A DNA stretch of 64,000 bases from Odontesthes bonariensis. Its lineage: Eukaryota; Chordata; Actinopteri; Atheriniformes; Atherinopsidae. This document shows positions 10,038 through 24,421 of the stretch, piece after piece. The stretch lies in contig NC_134517.1 of NCBI RefSeq assembly GCF_027942865.1, forward strand, positions 15,343,775 to 15,407,774, in the 5' to 3' direction. Under the pieces are notes generated by a model that worked only from the letters and a program-made list of their open reading frames with translations, was not told where the DNA came from and ran no database searches. The position numbers were made by a program, and so were the translations under genes. Position 1 is the first letter of the stretch; each line of letters starts with the position of its first letter.

Positions 10038-13000
10038 AGGAGAACTAGTGGGGGGTATATTCAACTCATTCCTGTGTCATGTCATATAAATTTATTTGAA
10101 TATGAGCAGGGACTTTTGGTGTCTGATCGCTCTTGAGCTGAATGTGACTGACAGCGGAGGGCGCAGGAACACCACGATCACACCTTGGTTTACTGACATG
10201 AATTGTTTTCCTTAAAAAAAATAAAAAAAATAAAAAAATAACAGTCCCCCACAAACTTTTCTGTGTCACAGTGAACGTTCAAACAGAGAGATCAACCAGA
10301 TGAGCTGATTTGCGGTGACTTGGAGGATTATATTTTCATGTCATGATGACATGATAAAGTGGCCTTTTGGGTTTGCTGTCACTGCTCGAGGAAACAAATT
10401 ACATTCTGTATGTGCAATGTGAAGAAGAAAAATCCTAAATTTGCCCATTTAATGGGCTATCAGTGCTGTCTTATTAAATAAAGATATGGGGAATCACCTC
10501 CTAAATGATCAAGTTAGGCTGTTCACCATGATAAGATTTGTTCACTTGTCACACCAGACAAAATGAGCCAATTTGATGTCACACAAGGCTTCTACACTCA
10601 CACATATTTTCTCAATCACTACATTACTTTTCAGACATAAGAACATTTCATTTTTGGCTAGATATGTTCAAAGCACTTGAAATTTCTGACATCATTTGTC
10701 ATTTGGCGTTGAGAGTTTGTTTTTCGTCCTCTTTCTAGCTTGATGCTGGCTTAGGTCTGACAGTGGCCTTCCTTCAGCTTCATAGGTGGCCTTCGTGAAG
10801 ATCACATGACACAGTTTTCCAGTATGAGCCTGAAATATGAAACCTATAACGGCTACAAAGTTTGTTTCATTATAGTATTCCCATAAACCATGAAAACACA
10901 CACCACCCAGTCACCTCTGTGTGCAGAGTCCCCCAGGGCACAGCTCTGGTCTGTTTGAAGATCAAAGAAGTCGAGGTAAAACAGCATGTTTACAGGTGTG
11001 GGGAAATTGAAAATTTCCTTGGCCTAGTGTGGTTTGAATGGTGGAGGAAGTCTAACTTTATGTGTGTGTGTGTGTCTTTTTTTGCAGGGGCCAAAACTTC
11101 AGAATTTATTTTTTTTCTGCAATCTCACATCTACTTGTCACATGTTCCACTTACAGTTTACACAAACACGTGCAGAAACTGTGGGTATATGTGGTGAAAA
11201 ACAGCAATGGCTATTATCCGGTGTGTGTCTGATGTGTTCGGTGCTCTGCTTGCAGATAATTGGGCTTCGATGGTGAACCTTGGCTGGAGCAGAAAGGAGG
11301 TTACCTGAAAATGTCTTACATGAGCAAGACATTACTTTTTGAGGTGAATAAACAGATTGAGAACCTCACTGCAAAAGCAACAGCAGGAGGGGGGGGGGGG
11401 TGCTGTGTTTTTGAGGGATTAGTGACATTCTGATACTTTTTGGGAGGGTGAACCACAACAATAAGCACACCTCAGTCAAGCTCGAGTATGTCATTTACTC
11501 TGCACCTCTCCACTTTGTGTTTCTCTGTGTGCATGAGAGGACCAGCCATGCCAAGCTTTCTGCATGAAAGGGGGAGCGTTTAGCTTTTGAGGCTATTTGT
11601 GCTTCTGACTCTGTAGTGTTTGTGTCCGATGGGAGGTGCCTGCGCCAGCTTCCTTAAAGGAGTAGGGGGTTTTGTTTGTTTCTCAGCCGTGCCAGGAGAA
11701 GTGACAGCCATTCCGGCTCTTTCACTGGAACACATTCATCTGTGTGAGAAAGGCGGCCGCTGAACTCAGATGAAAGGCCACGGGGGCTGCGTAGCACAGG
11801 AAGGCAGACTGTACATCGACTTCAGTACAAATACAACATAAGCTGTCACAGACAGGCAGACAGACAGGCAGATGCAGGGAGAGAGAAAGATATTCACGCA
11901 AAGAAAGAAAGAAATTAAACTTTTCTATGTACTCATCTGACACCCCCTGACCATGAACTGTGTCAACTTAAACCTCCACGAAGGCTTCCTCATAAGCAGC
12001 TTCCTTTACACTTTCAACTTTATTGTAAACAGTGATACAATAGTCACATCAGAACACGTTACCCAATCTTGGAGTCATGTATCCCAATAATAATCCTTAT
12101 TGTCTTTACATCTGTATTAAATAATGAATGTATTTTAGTATTTTGCTTGTAACATTTATAGTTTTTTTGTTTAGGTCTCGGCAGAATATTCTAATGACAC
12201 GTGAAGCGACATTTAGGACTTAGATTGCCTTTCGAGCCAGAGCGCCCACCGTTCACAGTGACGCGCGCTTAGCAGGCGCGGGCCAAAGACACTTTCATTT
12301 CATCAGAGCAGGTCGAATTCAATTAAAGGATGTGGCGTTTGTTTAAAAAGTTTTCTTTGAAAACACGCACACCGACAAGCTCTTAATAGTGTCCCTGTTA
12401 TTTCTGCTGGGGTGGGAGGGGGGGTGGGGGGTGGGGGGGATGTTCTACATTGTGGAAATAAACTGGTTTAAAAGAGACGAATTTAACGGGCGCGAACGAG
12501 GCCCATATGTTTTATTTGATCCATAACTGAATTGTAAGTTACGTATGGTATAGCATAAAGAAAGAAAAAGGGAGAAGGAAGGCCTGAAAACTGAATGGGA
12601 CACTGTTCATAAACTTTAAATAATGTAAAACTTTGTGTGCAGCCCGTTTATATTATAATAACTCCATGCGTTTGTTCATTGCATGGAGTTTTTAATTTGC
12701 AAAGAAGTGCTTTGGCCTTGACAAATCCGTGTGTTTTCCTCTGAAAATTAGTAAAAATGTCCCGCAACGATCACCGCGTAATTTTGTGACGATGATCTCA
12801 AGTGGCTTTATTATATTTATTTTTATTTTTTGCAATATTTCCTCATAATAACGCATATCAAAAAATGACCACATAAAACTCTCATTTGATTGACAAAGTT
12901 AGTCGGTTGTGTAAAAGCCTGACAAGCCACTGAGAGCGGGTCTGTGCGGCGAATCGACATGACCTTCATTATGCGCATTTCCACATTCCATATCTCGAAA

Positions 13001-15460
13001 CAAATCAGGCTCGTATTGAACTGAACGTGGCAGTGCGTACAAGAAAAGACAAAACAGGTGGACCTCAGTCTGTGGGATCCTACTGAACGATCGTGACATC
13101 ATAGCGTGGCCTAAGATTAAACCGCCCTTCGTGATGCAGCATCAGTCCACGTACAAGAAAAAAAAATACAAATATGTAACAAACGAAATGATTGGACTAC
13201 ACGTCATCCAGAACGTTTTTGGAAACGAATCAACGAGCAAAAGCTGAGCGATGAGATCTGATGCGGAGGCAGCTTTTATCTGTTTATGCTTTAGTTTCGT
13301 TTTTTCCAACCCTTCCAACATTAAAAATGGGGAGTCTATATGCAAGCATTAAGACTGTGCAGAAAAATCAATCACAACTCCATCATTTTTGTAACTGCAA
13401 AAAATAAACAGAGTTGGTGTCCTCCATATTCTTTGTGCGTGACAATCAAGCATGACAAATGAATGACAATTCTGATGTGCCGCACGTGTTGCAAACCAAC
13501 AAGTCACAAACACACACACACACACACACAGACGCAGCCTCTGTAGAGCATCACTTGGCCGCACTGACTTGATTTAATTCCCCCGAGGCCCACGGTCCTA
13601 TCCGTTTGTGCTTCCACCCTCTCAGCCACACAAACTTCAACCTAACCCCAATTAACACCGAGCCCGTTTTTAGCTCCAGTCTTGAACCGCTGAAGCTTAA
13701 TTTAAACAACGATGTCCCCAATTTCGACTCCCTGCCCAACTGGTGCTGATGAGAGATGTGTCCCTAAATGCAACCTGTGACAGCCCAACCCCTTCTGCGT
13801 ACTCTCTTTCACAAACATCCAGCGAGCGGAGGACTCACAGTGGCATATTCAGCGCGGGTACAGTTCTCAAACCCGTGCGTCATTTTTTATGTGCTGCTTC
13901 TGATGTTTTCACCAAATTCATTTGGTTGTTTCCCTCTGGATTTCCTCTTACTGACCATGTTTAACAAACAGAAATAAAATAAAAAGTCACTCAGACATGG
14001 ATTTAGTTTCACTGTAGGCGGGTTTAATATAAACTGTCTTTTTTTTTTTTTAGGTTTTACCGTCAAGAGTTACGTAAACAGGCTTTCAAACAATTCTTTT
14101 CGCAAGTAATAGCCATAATGCCACTTCAAACCACTCATTAGAGGCAAGACTTTACCGCATGACCTCAAAGAAGAAAACTTTGAACCGAATCCAGATAGAA
14201 CTAGGCTCCATCATTTACACGCCGCAGGCCCAGTGAGGCAAGTTGGCTGTTTGTTTATACTGTACAGCATCCTTACAGTACATGCAACAATGTACAAAGA
14301 GCAGCGAGAAGGAGGAAGAAAAACCGCTTCCTTCTCTGCGGATCAATATCAGCACAGCAGGAGCCGAACAGGAACCGACATCGATGCACTGTGTGGAGCT
14401 GACCTTTCCCACTCTCCACAGGTCAGACCTTCCTCAGCCGAGGAGGTCACCGGGCCAGCCACTAAAGGGGGCCGTGGGAGGGGATTTCAAGCATTTAATA
14501 ATCTGCATATAAAACGATCATTTGCTCTTCCACACCTGGGACAGACAAAACGATCTTAATTTACACTAATTTAACTAGGTTTTTTTTGTTTGTTTGTTTT
14601 TTTAAGAAAACTGGTTTGCAATCTTTAAACTGGCATTTAATCTAAATATGTGTGTGATGGCAGAGCGACAGGATGAAAAAGAGGGGAAAACATTTTTATT
14701 GGGCTCAAATACATTTTAGCCCATATCTTCGCCTGGTTGTAAACTGCACAGCTTCCCTGGGAGATCCTACCAACCTCTCTTTTTTTCTTTTTTTTATTTG
14801 CAATATCACTCTGAGCCAAGTAATGTGAGCGGCTTGTATAACAAGAGTCGACGTTGCCTGCAGTCAAGCAGCTCCACGAGACTAGGAGCCACTTGCTGCT
14901 GCAGCGGAGAACCGGCCTGCCACGGATAACAAGTCCCTCTACGTGCCATGCTCAACATCCATGAAGCAAGACTCATGTAGCTATAATGACAGCCACTTAT
15001 TCACACTGAAGCATGCGCAATGAGCAGAGCAAACAAATCAGCGCCCAACCGGCAAAAACAATTATATTTTTCTCTCCTCGTTTTAACGCACTTATAGTCT
15101 TTATTTTGGCCTTCTCGGACGAACCTTTAAGGAGCCTCTGTTCCGATAAAGACAATTATCTCGAGTCACAGCAGCACTGCGCATTGTCAAATTCAAACGC
15201 GCCTGGAGCGTTTTTTTTTTTTTTTTAAACCAGCTGAATTAATAATAGGACCGTGGGACCATATGGTCTTCTCCCATAACAGGAGCATAAAGATGCTCTC
15301 CTAGGCAACAGGACGAAGCCCAGTTCAAGTTCAAGTTCATGGCCGTTTCTGCACTCACGCACAGAGCAGTGAAGTGCCCGACGCGGTGATTCCGTTTTGC
15401 GAATGCTGTGGGGGTTTTTTTCAGACGAAACCACCAAATAACTGAGAAAAAAAAATCAAA
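8691..15460. other. Intergenic 3' flank of zic2, simple repeats only
   Basis: No exon, RNA gene or named transposon was recognised. Simple repeats are a TG tract at 9984-10036, short CA at 13508-13530, and G-rich runs near 11387-11400 and 12411-12439. A 10-bp perfect inverted repeat with an 11-base loop (AACTCCATGC/GCATGGAGTT) lies at 12660-12690. Much of 12.2-15.4 kb is unique-looking sequence with mixed composition and may include regulatory DNA for zic2, but nothing in the sequence proves it. Confidence 0.4.
9984..10036. repeat. (TG)n microsatellite
   Basis: An uninterrupted TG dinucleotide tract of about 53 bp in intergenic DNA. Confidence 0.95.
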
Positions 15461-15490
15461 AAAGCATCTCTCTTCCAAGAGAGATGCTTT
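15461..15490. repeat. Perfect 14-bp inverted repeat with a 2-base spacer
   Basis: AAAGCATCTCTCTT, then CC, then AAGAGAGATGCTTT: the two 14-base arms are exact reverse complements. It lies about 480 bp beyond the inferred zic2 polyadenylation site, reading in the zic2 direction. It could form a tight hairpin or cruciform, or be a palindromic protein-binding site. It is too short for a microRNA precursor and shows no terminal duplication of a transposon. Confidence 0.9.
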
Positions 15491-15949
15491 GCTGCATTTA
15501 CTATATTGAGTTGTCCAGCATGCACGTGCGCTGAGTCTGCACACATCAAACTTGCTTGGTTTACTCTACTGAAATGCGAAACATTCAACCGATTCAGAGG
15601 ATGTTTACCAGTTTAATTGTGGGTAATTGTTTATGTATTCAGTTTGTCTTTGAGACTATTCAGACAGTGCACACACTGTTTTTTATAAATTATTATTTCA
15701 GCACCACAGCAACCACATTGTTCAGGGCCTGCCAGCATGCTTTGCAAAGCTTGAAGTAAAACACTAGAATATTCTCCAGCCAAAGGACAAGAACTGACAG
15801 CATGAGGAATTTGAGACAAGAGCAGTTACTCTAAAACTCCTTCAAAGATATATCTCTAAATTAATTCCCCAAAACAAACTAAATGCCAAAAACCAGATGT
15901 ACCTCACTAAACTGCACCAGCAGAAAGGATGACAAAGCAAATAATATTA

Positions 15950-16756
15950 GCACTTGCAACACCTTTTATTATATATGTATGCAGTAAAATTCTTATCACA
16001 ATAAGGAAGAAAACACCTCTTAAAACTTTGAACAAAAGCACATAACGAAACGACTGCCCATGTTTAGCTCGTCATTGTACATATTTATAGTAAAGAAACA
16101 TTCTTTATAAATACTGTTTCATCTGTAGCAAGTAAATACCATAATTTAATTACAAATGGATAAATATGGCAGCTGATATTTACAAAAGGGTGTAGTTACA
16201 GAAGAAGGAAAATAATAGAATCGAACGGCACAACGTTTATTGTCCTCACAATCTTCCAGATAGTATTTCACAATTCAAACTTGCAAAGCACAAAACATCA
16301 CAAGTTAAGCCCAGCAAACTAAAATATACATTCACAAGCATAATATTGTGGTCTGTTGGAGTTAAAGGTTAACTTTGGCACTCTTTCCAGTTTATAGATG
16401 TTTAGTATAGTACAATCAATTTGCCTCAGGATCACAATAGTCGACATTATAGTACAATTTCTGTGGTAATATGTGCACTAAAAGTCCAGTTAGAGAAATA
16501 GCTACCATTGAAGGAACATCTATACACCAAAGACTGACAAACTATCACAACCAATGGGAAAGTGGGCTGTAAGTAATTATTTACAATATGAAATACACCT
16601 CAATTATTATACATATTTTCCTCTGTTGGTAATCGTCATCTTCTCTGGTGAATCAGAAATAATGGAAGAAAAAAAAGAAATGTTTGTGTGCCTCTTGTGT
16701 GCACGTGTCCCAATCTCCTGCAGAATGAGTGTGTGTTGCTTCGTTTCAGCTTAGTC
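15950..16756 (-). other. zic2: zic2 3' untranslated region (inferred)
   Basis: This is AT-rich sequence directly after the zic2 stop codon. On the minus strand an AATAAA signal lies at 16236-16241 and another at 15965-15970, so cleavage near 16220 or near 15950 would give 3' UTRs of about 0.5 or 0.8 kb. The lengths are plausible for a zic2 transcript. The end point is inferred from the signals only. Confidence 0.6.
15965..15970 (-). terminator. zic2: Distal polyadenylation signal of zic2
   Basis: TTTATT on the plus strand, read as AATAAA in the direction of zic2 transcription, about 790 bases after the stop codon. A proximal alternative AATAAA lies at 16236-16241. Use of either is inferred. 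Confidence 0.5.
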
Positions 16757-19461
<2,705 letters not shown>

Positions 19462-19476
19462 AATTTCAGAAGCGAG

Positions 19477-19516
19477 TTTTTTTGTTTGTTTGTTTGTTTG
19501 TTTGTTTGTTTGTTTA
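19477..19516 (-). repeat. (CAAA)n tract in the zic2 5' leader
   Basis: TTTG repeats on the plus strand (about nine units) read as CAAA repeats in the zic2 transcript, ending about 15 bases before the start codon. If transcribed, the leader just before the AUG would be unstructured and G-free. Directly upstream in transcript direction, a T13-AG sequence (19531-19543 plus AG at 19530-19531) resembles a 3' splice site, so a 5' UTR intron is possible. Confidence 0.75.
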
Positions 19517-19979
19517 AACCACCTCAGTGCTAAAAAAAAAAAAACTACAGCAAATCAGTTCAAAAGGAAAAATCAAAATCAAATCAAACGTTGATACGCA
19601 ACGATTCAACTTCCAGCTTTGGAAACATCATATCAGACGTGATTCAGACCGCTGCTCCGCTCATGAGTGGAAAGATAAAAAAAAAAAAAAAAAAGGAAAA
19701 CCATCAGATTATCGAACACTGGATTTACTTCTAGATTACTTGTGGCCGAAAAATCCAAACGCAACGGAGTGAAGAGTTTCCTCGTGTCCTCTCCTCTCGA
19801 CAACGACAGTGGAAAGCATTTAGAAATACACTCTAAGAATTAAATAATTATCGGTGCCCTCGGCGCACGCAGAACGAGAGTGGCTGGAGCATCTCAGAAA
19901 ACCGCTGTTCCAATCGGGTGTGTATTTATTTCTCTGGCTTGCCAGTGTTTATCGCGGAGGGTCCCTGTTTCTCCGTGGA

Positions 19980-20110
19980 CTGGCTCTACCTCCTCTACCG
20001 CCCCCTTTAACTGGAGCCCGTTCATTCATTCCTCGCAGTCTCATTGGCCACTCCGCCTCATCAATCCCAGGTGCCCCTCCAATGGCAGGTAGTGTTTTGG
20101 CGACTTAATA
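19980..20110 (-). promoter_or_regulatory. Candidate zic2 promoter region with CCAAT box
   Basis: On the minus strand a CCAAT box lies at 20043-20047, directly next to a GGCGGAG (GC-box-like) motif, within a GC-richer stretch 0.5-0.6 kb upstream of the zic2 ATG. No clear TATA box accompanies it. The position and motif pair fit an NF-Y/Sp1-type promoter. The transcription start is not determinable from sequence alone. Confidence 0.4.
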
Positions 20111-21491
20111 GTGCAACGCCATTTTCCACTAATAATTACCGCCTACTTTCAGGGAAGATTTTTTGGGCAGGCTACAGGATCACGACAAGGAGAGAGGAGA
20201 CGGAACGGTTTTTGTTGTTGTTGTTGTACGGTTCTGTTGTTTGTAGGCTACTCTTAAGGTGCTAAGTTGTAGTCTTCAGAGCAGAGAAGAATAGAGAATA
20301 GTTTAGGGCGTTAAAAAGAACCGGTGGCTTATTTGCGTAGTCCTGCCAACATATGACGCATCACCTCTGTGTGTCTATATATCTTTTAGAGTAAAAAAAA
20401 GAAAATAGTAACAGCTTCATCTCCAAGGACCCATGCCATTAAAAAAATGTAAGACCTATACTGCCACCATATGCTTAATGTGTTCATGTATGTGCTTATG
20501 CAATTTGTTCACGTGATAACGTGTTTTTGAAATGATGCACCAGTATGACACAGATTTTGGGTCTTTAAGTTCAGGCCATTCGGTGCTCCTCGGCTGAAAA
20601 AGCATGTGTGGCTCCATGTGCAGCCCCGTGGTTTGTCGCTGGTTGTGGAACAACCACAGCTGGGCCTTCAGTGGCGCTCCAGTCCCCACACTGGAAACCG
20701 CCTGCTCTTGTTGTTGGTTCTTTAATGCCTCTACTGCTAGCTCCGTTTCCTCGGCGGTTTTCACATTCACCACAGCAATAAAGTAGCACGTTATAGTGAT
20801 GAACTGCGAGAAAGAACCAAGTTAACCCTTCATTAGTCAACTGTTAAGTCGAGGCTGTCTTCTATGATAAGATTTGAGAGTGTTTTTCAGTGGATAGGCC
20901 TACTGAATAAGAGGGTCATCTCTAAAAGCACAGCCCTAACAATGACCCCACGGTGTTTTTCCACCATAAACTTGTCTTTTTTGATGAGCTATTTCATTGT
21001 TTTTTTTTCTATTCCTCTGCAAATGTTAACAACACCGAGATGGAAGTGAAAATTTCAAGACGCATTTGCTTCATTGACTGGCAACCTTTCACCCAGAGCA
21101 TGCACTGAATACAAGTAGAAAGGGTTCATATACAAGCCACACATCACAGCTGCTCGCTGAAGGAAGGGTACTTACATTTTTACCGAATCAAAATCCGCAC
21201 CACCTCAGCCGTTCCAAGATACATGCACGTACGCTCTCTCTCTGCGTGCTTCAAGCTCTCCTGTGCACTCTGGGCAGCAAATAGTGGTTGCGAGGCGAGG
21301 GGAAACGTTTTTTAAAACTTTTTTTTGAAAATGTGCGTCTCCTGGCTCATGACTGGGACAGGCTGTGCGTTGTGTGCCATTCTTCCAAGTCTATTTCAAA
21401 CCCGCACCACAGGAAACGCAGGAGTTGATCCAAGTTCAAAGTCACGTTTGCCGACCTCTATAAGAAGTTCTTTATTTCTTTTGGAGGGGGG

Positions 21492-21522
<31 letters not shown>

Positions 21523-24140
21523 CCTTCCCCAAATAGGGAATAAAGCTAAAGAAAATTAAAAAGGAAAAAAAAATCAATCGGTTAGAGGGCGCATGGCTGC
21601 TACTTTTCTCTTCTCCATGGAAAAGAAAAGGAGTCGAGCCCACAGAAAATCCCCCAAAGAGCTGTATTTCAACAGGTTTTGAAGGCACTAATGCACACTG
21701 GATATTGCCTGCAGATGTCACATATAAATCACTTGAAATATTACTCAAAATCTCCAAAGTAAGAGCTCAGAGCTGAAGTGACAGCTCCCACGCTATGTAT
21801 GTGGAGAAGCCATCAATAAAACAGTCAACAGTCTTGATCACATAAGGGCGTTCATGGCTGCATATTAAACGCCAAAGGCGGATTTCTCCTCTCTGTTATG
21901 TGACAGTATCAATATGCTGACAAACTGGAAGGTTACTTGTGTGGCTTCCCCGACCTTGTGTGTCATGGATGTTTGACCTATGACCCGTTAAGACCACAAA
22001 TGCTGCCCTTTTGACTCCTTTTTTGGGTAAAATAACCCGGTCCACGACAAAAGCGTCTTTGTTTTAGTGACGGGGAGCGGTTTAAGACGCCCCCTCCCAC
22101 TCGTGTCCGAGGCATCGTCAGCTTTGGCTCACGTAGAAAGCTGTAAGTTAATAAAAATGCATCCACTCATTAATTCCTTCGAGAGTCCAAAAACTCCACT
22201 CTACTTGTATTATTCCCTTGACGTTTACAAGAATAAAGGGAGAAAAAAAGAGGGGGGAAAGATGGATGTGGGAAATTTAACACCAGTGTGGAGCATAAAA
22301 AAAATGCGTGGACCCAAATTTGCGCGTGCACGATATTCATAAATCGTCACGCTAAAGCAGCGGGGATAGTCACAAATGTTAGTGGCATTATTTCTCATCT
22401 AAATGAACATTCGGGGTGTCTGTTTTGTTGGCGTGTGGAAGGGCTCCGCACTTATTGTGCTGCTTCATTTTACGTGTATAAAACAGGGAGCTTTGGAAAA
22501 ATCATAAACAATGCACCCGCTGCTCTTGCGTGTTTTATGGGCTTCCAGAAGGTCTCCTTTGGAGCTGGGCATGATTAATTAATCTATGTATTTAACCACA
22601 TAACTGATGGAAAGGGCTCCCACACATGGCTTGATTTGTTTTCATTTATTTCAGTGACTTTAAAAATTCTGATGAAAAAACATAATAATAATAATAATAC
22701 AAATATGACACTGAGTTGAGGTCAAATTGACAGGTAGCTGTTGATGAACTGACGCCCGCATTCAGAGGCAGGGGAATCAGAGAATCCTTAAGTGATGACC
22801 ATTTAGTTTTTAGTCTTTGTTATACCGCATATGGAAATAGTAAAAGTCAAACTTTGGCCACAGTTGCTGAATATCAAGTTCATAAATCAGTTCAAAATGG
22901 GGAGCATGTGCAACAGGCCTGTAATTTCACTCTTTGATATGATGAAATCAATTACACAATTTATATGTTCAGGTGGGGTGGGGGGATGCGACGCCGGTGG
23001 AACTTTTATAGGTTTGAGGCATTTCAGGCACAGCTTCCAAACACCTCGCACAAAGAGTTGACGTGCAGGTGTGCAGTTTGTAAAACGAGTTCAGCTGGCA
23101 ACACAACAATGCATAGCAACAGTGGATAACCGAGGTTATACCATTATGCTAAAAGAAAAAGGGAAAACAAATATGTTGTATGAAGAGACGTCAATGCAGT
23201 TTAAGTGTCTAAAAACCTACAAGTTATAACAATGATTACAAAAAAAGCTGCCAAACGAAGATTAGCTGCTGCACTGAGCTCAAATATAAGAAACAAATAA
23301 AACGCAAATGAAAATGTGAATGAATAAAGCACTTCTCCAAGTCTCGCACTGATAAACCTCAAAATGAAAAGATAAACAGGGGCATTCTATAAAAAAAAGA
23401 AAAGAAAAAAGATGCATGACATTTTTGAAGGTTTTCCCTCTAACTTCAGGACCGTGGTGAGGAGAAAGTTCGATAAAGAAAAATGCTAAAATTACGGTGG
23501 AGCAGTCTTATAATCTGTGAAGAAAATGAATATCGCATTGAATATTGATCAATGACTGTGAGTGAGAGAAAGGAGCTAAAAGTGTAAGAACCAATAAGCA
23601 GACAAAAGAGCTTTTTTTAAAATGTACGTTTATTTAGCTTTTTTTGCCATTTCGTTTGCTGCCAAATGTATTTCATTTTTCATCCAGAGATGCAACACCT
23701 CCCAAACTATCCGCTCCCGCAACCCTCAATTTACCTCGCAAATCATATTGTGTTTTAGAAGCTGCGTGTTTTTGTTTTTTTTTAGGAATTACTCTTCTTT
23801 ACAAAAAAAAAAAAAAAAACCCTCCTGTGCTAGGGTTAGGGTCGCTGACACTATTTTACACACATCCACCAGAAGCGGGCTCGTTTTTTTTTTCTATGTA
23901 GAATTTACTTATTTATTTATTTATTTTCTCTTCCGTGGCAGAGGGGCATCAATAGACACCAAAGCAGGGATGAACTAGAAAGCACTTGTCACGTAAACTG
24001 ATATTGCGGTCATCCACATGCAGCAGCACCAGTAAACAGAAAGCCGAACAAACAGATCTGCTGGTAACTTTGAGAGTACAACTTTTTGGAGTCAACAGCG
24101 ATAAAGAGAGTTAGGGGGCGGAACCCTGCTGAGCCCCTGC
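20111..24140. other. zic2-zic5 divergent intergenic region
   Basis: This is about 4 kb between two head-to-head developmental genes. It holds a CA tract at 21491-21520, homopolymers near 23803-23819, and mostly unique-looking sequence. A perfect 12-bp palindrome GATTAATTAATC at 22573-22584 carries paired TAAT/ATTA homeodomain cores. A TCF/LEF-like CTTTGATA lies near 22932. A GC-richer pocket with open frames on the minus strand lies at 20456-20840 and matches no family I know. Shared regulation of the two genes is likely from their arrangement, but specific enhancers are not proven here. Confidence 0.5.
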
Positions 24141-24151
24141 GCTGTACGACA

Positions 24152-24340
24152 GCCAATCGCTTCGTTCTCCTAACTGCCAGTCACAGAAATCCGTCCAATA
24201 CCCGCAGTGCCATTTCTAAACTGTATTCCCCACTGTGTCCTCCAACTGTTGTATGTTCTGCCAATCGCTTGAGGACAGAGTGGGAAAAGGAGCAAGCAGA
24301 GTTAGAAGCCGGACAAAAGAACTTATAGACCCCTTATATA
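24152..24340 (+). promoter_or_regulatory. Candidate zic5 promoter: duplicated CCAAT element and TATA-like box
   Basis: The 11-mer GCCAATCGCTT occurs twice in the same orientation, at 24152-24162 and 24260-24270, 108 bp apart. A TATA-like TTATATA lies at 24334-24340, about 70 bp after the second CCAAT. With ordinary promoter spacing, transcription would start near 24365, giving a leader of about 57 bases before the ATG at 24422. NF-Y binding to the two CCAAT boxes is inference from the motif. Confidence 0.45.
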
Positions 24341-24421
24341 CATATTTTCCTAACGTTTTAGGGAGCTGGTGTGGGGGGAAAAACAATTGCGGTGAGTGCG
24401 GATGGACTTGTCTGTGTAGTA

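Noticed and set aside
5027..15400. Possible 5' exons of pcca, the expected neighbour beyond zic2
   Set aside because: No match to the ILVANRGEIA biotin-carboxylase motif or neighbouring exons was found by eye on the minus strand. pcca probably lies further left or is unlinked.
24371..24421. GTG at 24371 as the start of zic5, giving 17 extra residues
   Set aside because: GTG is not a normal start codon in vertebrates. The first in-frame ATG (24422) begins the conserved [10 protein letters not shown]. The upstream frame is reported only as a possible fossil or spliced extension.
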